A stretch of 64,000 nucleotides of DNA from JAOADN01 sp046155885 (GTDB lineage: Bacteria; Pseudomonadota; Alphaproteobacteria; Rhodobacterales; Rhodobacteraceae), in contig JBJXFU010000013.1 of NCBI GenBank assembly GCA_046155885.1, positions 8,954 through 72,953 of the forward strand. The letters run 5' to 3'. The position numbers and the translations under genes are program-made. Of this stretch, positions 7,800 to 16,594 are shown one piece after another. Within the stretch, counting starts at the first letter, position 1, and each line of letters opens with the position of its first letter. The notes under the pieces are model-generated. The model worked only from the letters and a program-made list of their open reading frames with translations. It made no database searches and had not been told where the DNA came from.

Positions 7800-9453
7800 C
7801 GGCCGCCGGCGCGAGCGGTGCGCCGGCCAGGTCGAGGCGGACAGGGCCGGCGGGTCCGGAGACGCGGGCGGCAAAGGCCCTGAGAAGCGATGCGAAGCGG
7901 GATCGCGGCGAGCCGTCGCGAAGGAGCGCGCCGGCCCGGGCGGCCAGGGCGAGGTAGAGCGCGACCCGTTCGGGTGGGATTTCGGGAAGGGCGAGCGCGC
8001 CTGCCATACGTGCCAGATACCAGTCTTCCGCGAAGGTCGCGGCGGAAACGCGGGGGCCGCGATCCGGCCCGGCGGGACCGTCCGGCGGAAAGACGTCGGC
8101 AAGGTCGGCGTGGCGTGCGATCTCTGCCAGATCGGCGGGCCAGTCGCGGCGCAGGTGTCTGCGGGTGACGACCAGCCGGGCGTGGGCGCGCTGCAGCGCG
8201 CCATAGGTCCCGGCAGCGACGAGCGGGGCGATGCGCCCGTCCCGCGTGCGATCCAGCTCTGCCTTGTAGGCCGCACTTGCGGGCGGCGGCAGGGCCAGGT
8301 CGTCGAGAGCGACCGTTTCGATTTCACAGCCGTCTGCGGACAGCGTCACCTGCTTCCATCCGGCCGGCCAGGCCGCGAGCGAGGGGACGGCGATATCGGT
8401 GAGCCCGCCCTGCGCGCCGGAGCGCGTGACGGCGTCCATGTGCAGGTGGCCGGTGAACAGCAGGCTCAGGCCGGCGGAGGCGAGGGTCTGGCCGACCTCC
8501 GGCCCGGGGATGCGGCGGGAGAGCGCGGTCGGGCCGAGGGCCGCCTCTTCCCAGGGGCCGCCGCGCGGGTCGAGCGCGGGGTAGTGCGAGAAGGCGATCA
8601 GGCGATTGCCTTCCGCCTTGGCCCGGCGCGCGACGGATGCGATCCAGTCGATCAGGAAGGGCTTTTGGGCCAGGGCCACGTTCCATCCGGCGTCGGCCGC
8701 GTCGGCCACGTCTTCGCGGTGCAGGTGGCGGCGGGATCGGTCGTGGGGGACGAAGACGTTGGCGTCGAGCATCAGGAACCAGACGCCCGGCGCCGGTTCG
8801 CAGAGGTACGAGCAGTCGGTGGCGTGAAGGGTCGACAGTCCATCCACCGAGCGGACAGGGTAGCGGCGTTCGGCAAGCGCGGGGGCAGGTCCGAACGGGG
8901 TTTCCCAGAAGATGTCGCCGCCGGCCGGCGCGAGCCCGGCTTCTGGCAATGCCGCGAGGGCCGAGGCGGTGCCGCCGCAGAACATCCCCAGGTTGACGAC
9001 CAGCGTTTCGGCCGACGGATCGGTCATCGCGGTATCGCTGGTGACGGCGATATGGCCCGATGCGCCGAGGAACCTGCGGGTCCGGTGCCGCCCGGTTTCG
9101 CCGTAGAGGTCGTGGTTTCCCGGCAGGCCGCGAAAGCGCAGCCCGTGGGATCGGCGATAGCGGTCGAGCAGCCGGCGCAGCCCGGCGAAGGCGATCGCCT
9201 GGCCGTCGTCGGTCACGTCGCCGAGCAGCACCACATCGCGGATGCCGCGCGCGGCGATGTCGTCCAGGACACGTTCAAGCGCCGCCCCGGTTTCGCTGAA
9301 CAGGCGCGGCAGGCGCGAGACCTCGGCGAGGGGGCGCAGCGCCAGGCCGGAGGTCGCGCCGAACGGATGGCCGAAATCGGCGCGCGGATCGTGGAAATGC
9401 GCGTCCGCCACCACCGCGAAGCGGAAGGGAAGGCTGGCGGTGTCGCGCGACAA
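7738..9453 (-). CDS. calcineurin-like metallophosphoesterase
   Basis: 571 residues, soluble. The binuclear-metal motifs appear in order: DAH (17-19), GDVTDDG, GNHD, SHYP and GHLH. This is the standard set of the calcineurin-like (Icc/purple phosphatase) superfamily. About 200 C-terminal residues beyond the catalytic domain are of unknown function. The start is TTG at 9453, strongly supported by GGAGGAAGAA just upstream; there is no nearby ATG. It could remove phosphate from nucleotides (including cyclic ones), phosphosugars or lipids. Lying next to a cyclic-nucleotide-binding gene, a cNMP phosphodiesterase role is tempting but unproven. Confidence 0.85.
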   Translation of the reverse strand: MSRDTASLPFRFAVVADAHFHDPRADFGHPFGATSGLALRPLAEVSRLPRLFSETGAALERVLDDIAARGIRDVVLLGDVTDDGQAIAFAGLRRLLDRYRRSHGLRFRGLPGNHDLYGETGRHRTRRFLGASGHIAVTSDTAMTDPSAETLVVNLGMFCGGTASALAALPEAGLAPAGGDIFWETPFGPAPALAERRYPVRSVDGLSTLHATDCSYLCEPAPGVWFLMLDANVFVPHDRSRRHLHREDVADAADAGWNVALAQKPFLIDWIASVARRAKAEGNRLIAFSHYPALDPRGGPWEEAALGPTALSRRIPGPEVGQTLASAGLSLLFTGHLHMDAVTRSGAQGGLTDIAVPSLAAWPAGWKQVTLSADGCEIETVALDDLALPPPASAAYKAELDRTRDGRIAPLVAAGTYGALQRAHARLVVTRRHLRRDWPADLAEIARHADLADVFPPDGPAGPDRGPRVSAATFAEDWYLARMAGALALPEIPPERVALYLALAARAGALLRDGSPRSRFASLLRAFAARVSGPAGPVRLDLAGAPLAPAAVSAGAGEAGSAPRPVPSSSG

Positions 9454-9583
9454 TTCTTCCTCCGGTTTGCGTCAGGCAGTCGCCGGGGAAACGGTTCCGG
9501 CGCCTTTCCGTGCCTTCCCGGAAATGCGCTCGCCTCGGCAGCGGCGTTTGACTAGCATCTTCCCGGACCTGTGGGAGGGAAAG

Positions 9584-9610
9584 ATGAAGGCTGGACGTGC
9601 GCGCGGCTGA
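9584..9610 (+). CDS. possible 8-residue leader ORF
   Basis: ATG at 9584 preceded by a strong Shine-Dalgarno (GGGAGGGAAAG) opens an ORF reading MKAGRARG. Its stop lies 3 bases before the GTG start at 9614 of the next gene, which itself has little ribosome-binding sequence. It may serve as a translational coupling leader. The peptide itself need not matter. Confidence 0.3.
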   Translation: MKAGRARG

Positions 9611-9613
9611 CCC

Positions 9614-10483
9614 GTGGCCTTTGCGCCGCGCGGGTCGGGGCTTTCCGGCGTGACTGCCGACCCGGTCATCCGGCTACGCTTCTGGGGAACGCGGGGCAGT
9701 CTTCCGGTGTCGGGCGAGGCGTTCCGGCGCTTTGGCGGCGCGACGATGTCGATCGAGATGCGCTGCGGGCCGGTCTGCCTTCTGTTCGACGCGGGATCGG
9801 GCGTCGGGCCCGCCGGAAAGGCGCTGGCGGCGGAAGGCGTGACCCGGCTGCATCTGCTGTTCACGCATTGCCACTACGACCACATCCTGGGATTTCCGTT
9901 CTTCGCGCCGCTCTACAACCCGGCGGCGGAGATCGACTTCTGGTCGGGTCATCTTTTCGGCACGACGACGACGCGCCAGATGATCGGCGACTTCATGGGG
10001 CCGCCGTTCTTTCCGGTGGGGCCGGACGTCTGCCCCGCCAGGCTGCGCTTCCACGACTTCGAGCCCGGGGCCGTGCTTGAACCCGCGCCGGGGCTCAGGC
10101 TTCTGACCCGGCGGCTCAACCATCCGGGCGGGGCGGTGGGGTACCGGGTGGAATGGGGGGGCAAGGTGGTTTGCATCGTCACCGACACCGAACACGAGCC
10201 GGGGACGCTCGACCCGACGGTGATCGAACTGATCCGGGGCGCCGATCTCTTCATCTATGACGCGAGCTATCTGGATTCCGAAATGGCGCGCTACAAGGGC
10301 TTCGGGCATTCGACCTGGCAGCAGGCGGTTCGTCTTGCCGAGGCGGCGGGGGTGGCGCGGGCGGGGATGATCCACCACGCGCCCTGGCGGACCGATGCCG
10401 AGCTTGCGGCGATCGAGGCCGAGGCGCGGGCGATCCTGCCGGGCGCCTTCGTGACGGCGGACGGGATGACGGCGGAGGCTTGA
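9614..10483 (+). CDS. metallo-beta-lactamase-fold hydrolase
   Basis: 289 residues from GTG at 9614, or 277 from GTG at 9650, which gives a start (MTADPVIRLRFWGTRGS) closer to the family. The zinc motif THCHYDH is present, with later histidine and aspartate positions (TDTEHEP, YDASY, FGHSTW). The opening RLRFWGTRGS and the late HHAPW place it with MBL proteins resembling cyclic-nucleotide phosphodiesterase/RNase Z-like 'beta-lactamase superfamily I' enzymes. It is divergent from the metallophosphoesterase; the 160-base gap holds both promoters. The substrate is unknown. Confidence 0.85.
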   Translation: MAFAPRGSGLSGVTADPVIRLRFWGTRGSLPVSGEAFRRFGGATMSIEMRCGPVCLLFDAGSGVGPAGKALAAEGVTRLHLLFTHCHYDHILGFPFFAPLYNPAAEIDFWSGHLFGTTTTRQMIGDFMGPPFFPVGPDVCPARLRFHDFEPGAVLEPAPGLRLLTRRLNHPGGAVGYRVEWGGKVVCIVTDTEHEPGTLDPTVIELIRGADLFIYDASYLDSEMARYKGFGHSTWQQAVRLAEAAGVARAGMIHHAPWRTDAELAAIEAEARAILPGAFVTADGMTAEA

Positions 10484-10494
10484 TCTGGCGCCAG

Positions 10495-11265
10495 TCAGGC
10501 GGGGGCGGCAAGACCGGGAAGCGCCGCAGCGGGAAGCCAGCTTGCGCCGGCGCGGCGGGTGGCGACGAAAAGGTCCTCCAGAAAGGCCCAGGCGGCTTCG
10601 TCATGCACGAGATGATGGGTGAGCAGGCCCGCGACCCCGGCCGCGCCGCCGCGCAGGGCGCCAAGGCGGGCGACGAGTTCGGCCACAAGCCGCGCCGGTT
10701 CGCGGCCGCCCCGGGTGCCGCGCCAGTCGATCAGGTCGGCATGGGTGTTCACGAAGGGCAGCAGCTGGTCCGGAGGTTCCGGCCCGAAGGTGGACAGGGC
10801 GCGGAAGCCGAGCGCGGGAAGCGGCGGCAGGAGGCCCGGGTCGATGCGGTTCCAGGGGGGGACAAGAAGCGGGATGGCCTGGGCGGGGAAGAGGTGCGCG
10901 AGGCGGGCACGGCCCCGCGACAGCTCGCCCAGGATGGTCGCGGCGGGACGTTCGGGGCCGAGTTCGGCGGATTTCCGGCCCGGCGGGGCGTGATTGGCGT
11001 GGCGCCAGCCGTGGACCGCCACCGAAACGCCCGGCGCGGCGGCGAGGCGGGCGGCGAGGGCTTTGCCCGTCGTGGCGGGGATGACCGCGAGGGTTACCGG
11101 AACGGCGGCCGCCGCGCTGAGCGCGAGCAGCCGGTCGAGCGCGGGGGTGGGCAGGGCCGCGTCGTCGTCGCGCAGCCACAGGGGTGCGGCGCGGCCGGTT
11201 TCCGACCAGGCCGCGAGTTCGGCCGTGAGCGGGGCGAAGGGGTCAGGTTGGGTCAGTCCGCCCAT
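10495..11265 (-). CDS. polysaccharide deacetylase family protein
   Basis: 256-residue NodB-fold protein. The catalytic aspartates are in RDDD (32-35) and the metal-binding histidine pair in HGWRHANH (85-92). A later PPWN motif matches the RxPW/Y-like substrate-groove segment, and LLTHHLVHD near the end supplies the final histidine. No signal peptide, so it appears cytoplasmic. Its start overlaps the upstream glycosyltransferase stop by 13 bases, so the two are one transcript. Likely removes an N- or O-acetyl group from a sugar intermediate (inference). Confidence 0.85.
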   Translation of the reverse strand: MGGLTQPDPFAPLTAELAAWSETGRAAPLWLRDDDAALPTPALDRLLALSAAAAVPVTLAVIPATTGKALAARLAAAPGVSVAVHGWRHANHAPPGRKSAELGPERPAATILGELSRGRARLAHLFPAQAIPLLVPPWNRIDPGLLPPLPALGFRALSTFGPEPPDQLLPFVNTHADLIDWRGTRGGREPARLVAELVARLGALRGGAAGVAGLLTHHLVHDEAAWAFLEDLFVATRRAGASWLPAAALPGLAAPA

Positions 11266-12356
11266 CCCAGTGCCCCGGAGAGGATCTGGCGCAGCCGGGC
11301 CGCCGCCGCCCCGATGCTGTGGCGCGCCAGCACACGCTCATGCGCGGCCCGGCCGAGGCTTTGGCGCAGGGCGGCATCGCGGATCAGCCGGGCGAGCGCC
11401 CGGGCGTAAAGTTCCGGTTCGCGTTCCGGCACCAGAAGCCCGGTTTCGCCGTCCCGCACCACTTCGGGCACGCCGGCGGTGGCCTGGGCGACGACGGGAA
11501 GCCCGGCGGCCTGCGCCTCGAGATAGGCGAGCCCGTAGGCTTCGCCGAAGCCGGGCCAGGCGTAGAGGTCGGCATCCGCCAGCGCCCGGGCGACGGCGGC
11601 GGGGTCGGCCAGCCCGGCCCATCCGACGCGCTCCGCGACCGGGGCGAAGGCGCGCCGGACGGTATCGGCGGCGGGCCCGTCGCCCAGAACCTCCAGCCGC
11701 CAGTCGAGGTCGGCGGGAAGCCGGGCAAGGGCGTCGGCGAGAAGGCTGTAGCTGTCGGCCTTTTCGCCGGCCCGCATCATCGCCACGCTGACCAGCCGGA
11801 CCGGACCGGTCCGCCCCGCGCGGTCGGGTGCGGGGAAGCGGCCCGGCTCGACAAAGGGTTCGATCATCGCGGTGCGGGCGCCGGGCAGGGCGAAGTGGAT
11901 GCCGTCGCGGTCGCGCCGGGTCAGGCAGAGGTTCACCGCCGCCCGTCCGAGGCCGGCCACGACCTGCCGCTGCGTTTCGGCCCAGATGCTTTCGTTCCGG
12001 CGGGCGGAGTAGGAGCTTTCGGCGGTGACATAGGGCAGGCCGAAGCGGGCGCAGAGCGGCGGGCCGATGAGGTCGGGGGACTTGTAGTAGGGGTGGTAGG
12101 CGAACCACAGGTCGGGCGAGCCCTGGTGCTTCCAGGCGTCGGTCAGCCGGGCGACCTCGGCCTCGGCGCGGGCGGCGATGTCGGCCGCGGCGGCGAAGTC
12201 CTGGGGTTCGGGAAGGCGGGCGCGGAGTTCGGAGGCGAGCGTAACGTCATGGCCGGCAAGGCCGAGCGCCGAGATGAACTGACGCGCCATCAGCCGGTCC
12301 CCCGAGGGGACCGGATGGCCCGGAGGCTTCAGGGGCGCGTAGAAGGCGATCTTCAT
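11253..12356 (-). CDS. glycosyltransferase family 4
   Basis: 367-residue GT-B protein. N-terminal MKIAFYAPLKPPGHPVPSGD gives the acceptor loop, and the donor region is WPGFGEAYGLAYLEAQAAG with the E-x7-E pattern. It forms a two-gene leftward unit with the deacetylase. It is convergent with the rightward glycan genes and may act on the same product. Sugar specificity cannot be deduced. The 178 bases upstream separate it from the end of putA. Confidence 0.85.
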   Translation of the reverse strand: MKIAFYAPLKPPGHPVPSGDRLMARQFISALGLAGHDVTLASELRARLPEPQDFAAAADIAARAEAEVARLTDAWKHQGSPDLWFAYHPYYKSPDLIGPPLCARFGLPYVTAESSYSARRNESIWAETQRQVVAGLGRAAVNLCLTRRDRDGIHFALPGARTAMIEPFVEPGRFPAPDRAGRTGPVRLVSVAMMRAGEKADSYSLLADALARLPADLDWRLEVLGDGPAADTVRRAFAPVAERVGWAGLADPAAVARALADADLYAWPGFGEAYGLAYLEAQAAGLPVVAQATAGVPEVVRDGETGLLVPEREPELYARALARLIRDAALRQSLGRAAHERVLARHSIGAAAARLRQILSGALGWAD

Positions 12357-12534
12357 TCCGGGCGGTTCCGGCGGTTGTTTGCCGCCCGATCCGCCGTCAT
12401 TCGCGCGGTTGCGTCAAGTCCGGGGTTTCCCGGCGGCGGGTTTGTTCCAGCAGGGGGACCAGTTCCCGCCGCTTCCGCCGAATGCCCGGCGGATGCGGTC
12501 AATCCGGCCGGCCGCCGCAGGTCCGCGCCGGCGC

Positions 12535-15500
12535 TCAGCCCTCCCCGGCCAGGAGCGCCGCGTTGCCGCCCGAGGCGGTGGTATCGACGCTCAGGTGCCG
12601 TTCGATCCTGAGCCGCGGTCCCATGTCAGCCTCGGTCAGGAGCGGCAGGATCGGGCCTTGCCGGCGCGCCAGGGCGTGCCGGGCCGAGGCGAGGCTGTCG
12701 CGATCCGCCCAGAGGGCGACGGCGTCGATGCCGCGCAGGGTTTCCAGCGCCGCGTCGGGCAGCGCCCCGTCCACCGTGCCCTCGCCTTTCGCCCCGGGGG
12801 CCACGCGGACCGCCGCGCAGCCGTTGTCGCGCGCGATCCCGGCCTGGCGGTTCGCCGCCTCGGCGGAGGGACCGAGGCAGAGGACAAGGCCGCGCCCGTG
12901 TTCGGTCAGGCGGTTCGATTCGCCGGTGGGTCCGGGCAGTTGGCGGCTGACGAGCGCCGCGCCGGACGGCCGCAGGGCGCGGTCGATCATGCGCTGCACC
13001 CCGGCCGGGTCCGCCGGCGGCGCCGCGCCGGGCGCCGGCCCCTCGATCCGCGCCGCCGCCGCGAAGCGCGCCACGAAGCCCGGTCCGCCGGCCTTGGGCC
13101 CGGTGCCGGAGAGCCCTTCGCCGCCGAAGGGCTGGCTGCCGACAACGGCGCCGATCTGGTTGCGGTTGATGTAGAGGTTGCCGGCCTTCAGCCGGCCGAC
13201 GACATGGTCGACGCGGTCGTCGATGCGGCTGTGCATGGCGAAGGTCAGGCCGTAGCCGGTGGCGTTGATCGCGTCGATCACCTTGTCGAGATCGCCCGCC
13301 CGGTAGGTGGCGACGTGCAGGACGGGGCCGAAGACCTCGCGTTCGAGTTGGGCAATGCCCTTCACGCGGATGACCGCGGGCCCGACGAACCAGCCCCGGG
13401 CCGGTGCGGCGAGTTCCGTCAGGACGCGCCCTTCGGCCCTTGCGGCGGCGATGTGGTCCGCGATCCCCTGCCGTGCCGTCTCGCCGATCAGCGGGCCGAT
13501 GTCGGTTGCCGGGTCCCAGGGATCACCCAGCGCCAGTTCCTGCATCGCGCCGGAGAGCATCCTGAGCATGCCATCGGCCACGTCCTCTTGCAGGTAGAGC
13601 ATCCTCAGCGCCGAGCAGCGCTGGCCGGCCGACTGGAAGGCCGAGGCGACGATGTCGCGCACCGCCTGTTCGGGAAGGGCGGTCGAATCGACGATCATCG
13701 CGTTCAGCCCGCCGGTTTCGGCGATCAGCGGCGCCCAGGGTGCGGCCGAGGCGGCCATCGCGCGGTTGATCCGCTGTGCCGTGGCGGTCGACCCGGTGAA
13801 GACGAGGCCGTCGATTCCTGGGTGCTCCGCCAGCGCCGCGCCGACGGTGCCGCCGCGGCCGGGGACGAGCTGCAGGGCGGCAGGGGGCACGCCCGCTTCG
13901 TGCAGGAGGCGCACCGCCAGCGCCGCCGTCAGGGTTGTCGCCTCGGCCGGTTTGGCAAGGACGGCGTTGCCGGCGGCAAGCGGGGCGGCGACCGATCCGG
14001 TGAAGATCGCCAGCGGGAAGTTCCAGGGCGATATGGCGGCGATCCGGCCCCTTGCCGGGGCGTCGAGATCGAGCGCCCGGGCGGCGTAGTAGCGCAGGAA
14101 GTCCACCGCCTCGCGCAGTTCGGAAACGGCATCGCGGGGGGTCTTGCCGGCTTCGCGGGCGAGAAGCGCGAAGAACTCGCCGGCATTGGCCTCGCAGAGG
14201 TCCGAAGCGCGGGTCAGGGTCGCTGCCCGTTCGGAGGGGGCGGCAGTCCAGGGCCGGGCGGCGGCGACGGCGGCGGCGACGGTTTCGGCCGTCGCCTCGG
14301 AGTAGCTTCCCACGACATCGTCAGGATCCGAGGGCGAGCGGACCTCGACTTGCGGGCCTTGCGGGGGTGCCGACCCGGCGACCGCGGGCCCCGCTGTCCA
14401 GCGGGCCCGCCGGAACGGCGAGCGCGCCGCGTCGAAGGCCGCGAGCCCCGTGGGGTTGGCGATGTCCCAACCGGCCGCGTTCGTCCGCTCGGGCGCGAAA
14501 AGCGCCGCGGGCGCCTTCACCGCGCGGTTCGGGCCGGCCGCAGCGAGCGCCACGAAGGGATCGGCCGCGACCCGGTCGGCGGGCACCGAGGGATCGACGA
14601 TCTGGTTCACGAAGGAGCTGTTGGCGCCGTTTTCGAGGAGCCTGCGTACCAGATAGGCCAGAAGGTCGCGGTGCGCCCCGACCGGGGCGTAGATGCGGCA
14701 GCGGGTCTTGTTCTGCGTCAGCACGATGTGATGCAGCCGCTCGCCCATCCCGTGAAGCCGCTGGAACTCGTAGGCCGAGCGGTCGGCCTCGAGGGCGAGG
14801 ATCGTTGCGACGGTATGGGCGTTGTGGGTGGCGAACTGGGGGTAGATGCGGTCGGTCATGCCCAGAAGCCTGCGGGCGTTGCAGATGTAGGCGACGTCGG
14901 TGGCGGGTTTGCGGGTGAAGACCGGGAAATCCGGCAGCCCCTCGACTTGCGCGCGCTTCACCTCGCTGTCCCAGTAGGCGCCCTTGACGAGGCGGACCAT
15001 GATGCGGCGGCCGAGCCTGCCGGCAAGCGCGTAGAGCCAGTCGATGACCGGCCCGGCGCGTTTGCCGTAGGCCTGCACGACGACACCGAACCCGTCCCAG
15101 CCGGCGAGGGCGGGATCCGACAGGACCGCTTCGATGACGTCGAGCGAGAGGTCGAGCCGGTCGGCCTCTTCGGCGTCGATGTTGAAGCCCATGCCGGCGC
15201 GGGCGGCCATCCGGGCGAGTTCGCCGACGCGCGGGACCAGTTCGGCCATGACGCGGGCGCGCTTGGCGGTTTCATAGCGGGGGTGGAGCGCGGAGAGCTT
15301 TACCGAGATGCCGGGATTGGCGCGGATGTCCGATCCCCGGGCTTCGGCGGCGATGCGGTCGATCGCGTTGGCGTAGGCCTGGTGGTAGGTCTGGGCGTCC
15401 CCGGCGGTCATCGCGGCCTCGCCCAGCATGTCGTAGGAAAAGGTGTAGCCCTCGGCCGCGCGGTCGGCGCCGCGGCGCACCGCCTCGCCGATGGTCTGGC

Positions 15501-16008
15501 CGAGGACAAACTGCCGGCCCATTTCCTTCATGGCGCGGGCCACCGCGGCGCGGATCACCGGCTCGCCCAGGCGGCGCACGAGACCGTGCAGGACCGAGGC
15601 CATGCCTTCGCCGTCCTGCAGGACCTTGCCGGTCAGCATCAGCGCCCAGGTCGAGGCGTTGACGAGGGGTGAGGACGAACGGCCGAGGTGTTCGCCCCAG
15701 GACGACGGCGCGATCTTGTCCTCGATGAGCGCATCCATGGTTTCGGTGTCAGGCACGCGCAAGAGCGCCTCGGCGAGGCACATGAGCGCCACGCCTTCGC
15801 GCGACGACAGGCCGTATTCGCCGAGGAAGACCTCCATCATCCCGGGCCGCGCGTCGGAACGGATGGCGTGCACGAGGCCGGCGGCGCGGGCCACGGCCGA
15901 AAGACGAGTGGCTTCGTCGGGGGCATGGCGGGAAAGCCCGGCGATGACCGCCTCTTCCGGCGCCCGGTGCGCCGCGGCGATCGCGTCCCGCAGGGTTTTG
16001 TCGGTCAT
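12535..16008 (-). CDS. putA: bifunctional proline dehydrogenase / L-glutamate gamma-semialdehyde dehydrogenase
   Basis: 1157 residues, oxidising proline to glutamate via P5C. The frame runs further upstream, but ATG at 16008 has a strong Shine-Dalgarno (GGAGGAAACC) and family-like sequence only from there. The proline dehydrogenase barrel occupies about residues 130-470 (VKLSALHPRYE; GANSSFVNQIVDPS). The aldehyde dehydrogenase spans about 555-1020, with general base region LIAETGGLNAMI (Glu764) and nucleophile SAGQRCSALR (Cys798). A C-terminal extension of about 130 residues follows, as in other long PutA proteins. There is no N-terminal ribbon-helix-helix DNA-binding domain, so regulation must be in trans. 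The neighbouring Lrp-type regulator gene is broken (16114-16594). Confidence 0.96.
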   Translation of the reverse strand: MTDKTLRDAIAAAHRAPEEAVIAGLSRHAPDEATRLSAVARAAGLVHAIRSDARPGMMEVFLGEYGLSSREGVALMCLAEALLRVPDTETMDALIEDKIAPSSWGEHLGRSSSPLVNASTWALMLTGKVLQDGEGMASVLHGLVRRLGEPVIRAAVARAMKEMGRQFVLGQTIGEAVRRGADRAAEGYTFSYDMLGEAAMTAGDAQTYHQAYANAIDRIAAEARGSDIRANPGISVKLSALHPRYETAKRARVMAELVPRVGELARMAARAGMGFNIDAEEADRLDLSLDVIEAVLSDPALAGWDGFGVVVQAYGKRAGPVIDWLYALAGRLGRRIMVRLVKGAYWDSEVKRAQVEGLPDFPVFTRKPATDVAYICNARRLLGMTDRIYPQFATHNAHTVATILALEADRSAYEFQRLHGMGERLHHIVLTQNKTRCRIYAPVGAHRDLLAYLVRRLLENGANSSFVNQIVDPSVPADRVAADPFVALAAAGPNRAVKAPAALFAPERTNAAGWDIANPTGLAAFDAARSPFRRARWTAGPAVAGSAPPQGPQVEVRSPSDPDDVVGSYSEATAETVAAAVAAARPWTAAPSERAATLTRASDLCEANAGEFFALLAREAGKTPRDAVSELREAVDFLRYYAARALDLDAPARGRIAAISPWNFPLAIFTGSVAAPLAAGNAVLAKPAEATTLTAALAVRLLHEAGVPPAALQLVPGRGGTVGAALAEHPGIDGLVFTGSTATAQRINRAMAASAAPWAPLIAETGGLNAMIVDSTALPEQAVRDIVASAFQSAGQRCSALRMLYLQEDVADGMLRMLSGAMQELALGDPWDPATDIGPLIGETARQGIADHIAAARAEGRVLTELAAPARGWFVGPAVIRVKGIAQLEREVFGPVLHVATYRAGDLDKVIDAINATGYGLTFAMHSRIDDRVDHVVGRLKAGNLYINRNQIGAVVGSQPFGGEGLSGTGPKAGGPGFVARFAAAARIEGPAPGAAPPADPAGVQRMIDRALRPSGAALVSRQLPGPTGESNRLTEHGRGLVLCLGPSAEAANRQAGIARDNGCAAVRVAPGAKGEGTVDGALPDAALETLRGIDAVALWADRDSLASARHALARRQGPILPLLTEADMGPRLRIERHLSVDTTASGGNAALLAGEG

Positions 16009-16020
16009 GGTTTCCTCCGC

Positions 16021-16052
16021 TTCCGGCGCCAGTCTATACAGTCTAGCCGGAA
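16021..16052. promoter_or_regulatory. inverted repeat in the putA upstream region
   Basis: TTCCGGC (16021-16027) and GCCGGAA (16046-16052) form a perfect 7-base inverted repeat 18 bases apart, just upstream of the putA start. Inside it the direct repeats CAGTCTATA and CAGTCTAGC follow each other. On the putA strand TATAGACT could be the -10 region. It looks like an operator for the adjacent Lrp-type regulator, whose gene is now disrupted. Confidence 0.4.
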
Positions 16053-16113
16053 GTCGGTGTTCCCGAAGACAGGATTCCTGCGGGCGTTCCGCCCGGAGAA
16101 CGCGACTTGGAAA

Positions 16114-16594
16114 ATGACGACGAGTGCCATGACGGCCGGTCCGCTTGACGAAATCGACCTCGCCATGCTGCGCGAACTGAGCGCGGAGGGGCGGATCACG
16201 GAGACGGACCTGGCCGGGCGGGTGGGGCTTTCGAAGAGCCCGGCGCAGGTGCGGCTGTAGCGGCTGGTGGCCGGGCGCTGTATCCTGGAGTTCCGCGCAG
16301 TGCCCGACCCGGCGAGCTGAGCCTTGACCATGCGGCTTCGTCGAGGTGCGGCTGCGCGACACCACCGAGCGGGCGATCAGGGCGTTCAACGCGGCCGCCC
16401 GCGCGGTTCCCGAGATCGAGGAATGCCACATGATCGCGGGGGCGTTCGACTATCTGCTGAAAGTCCGGACGCGGGAGGTGCGGCGCTAACGCGAGGTGCC
16501 GGGCGGGACGATCTGCGCGCTGCCGCATGTCGCGACCACCTCGACACATGTGGCGATGGAGGCGGTGAGGGACATCGCGGTGCCGGAGTTCTGA
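16114..16594 (+). pseudogene. putR: decayed Lrp/AsnC-family regulator of putA (putR-like)
   Basis: Divergent from putA. The N-terminal winged-helix part is intact (LDEIDLAMLRELSAEGRITE and VGLSKSPAQVRL). Then the frame ends at TAG 16258, where the family has lysine. Translation in shifted frames recovers the rest: PDPA then ELSLDH in another frame (base lost near 16313), then FVEVRLRDTTERA (base lost near 16336), ECHMIAGAFDYLLKVRTRE, a TAA at 16487 where tyrosine is expected, and PHVATTSTHVAMEAV to TGA 16592. Two single-base deletions plus two nonsense changes in about 480 bases mean a genuine pseudogene, not a sequencing slip. The intact form would be about 155 residues and would activate putA in response to proline. 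Confidence 0.9.

Noticed and set aside
12379..15672. 1097-codon open frame on the plus strand opposite putA
   Set aside because: Its sequence is the low-complexity Gly/Arg/Asp/Val text typical of the antisense of a GC-rich gene, while the minus strand encodes an intact PutA with all catalytic motifs.
15688..16260. long plus-strand frame joining antisense of putA to the Lrp-type N-terminus
   Set aside because: Only the part from 16114 resembles a protein family; the upstream part is antisense to putA.
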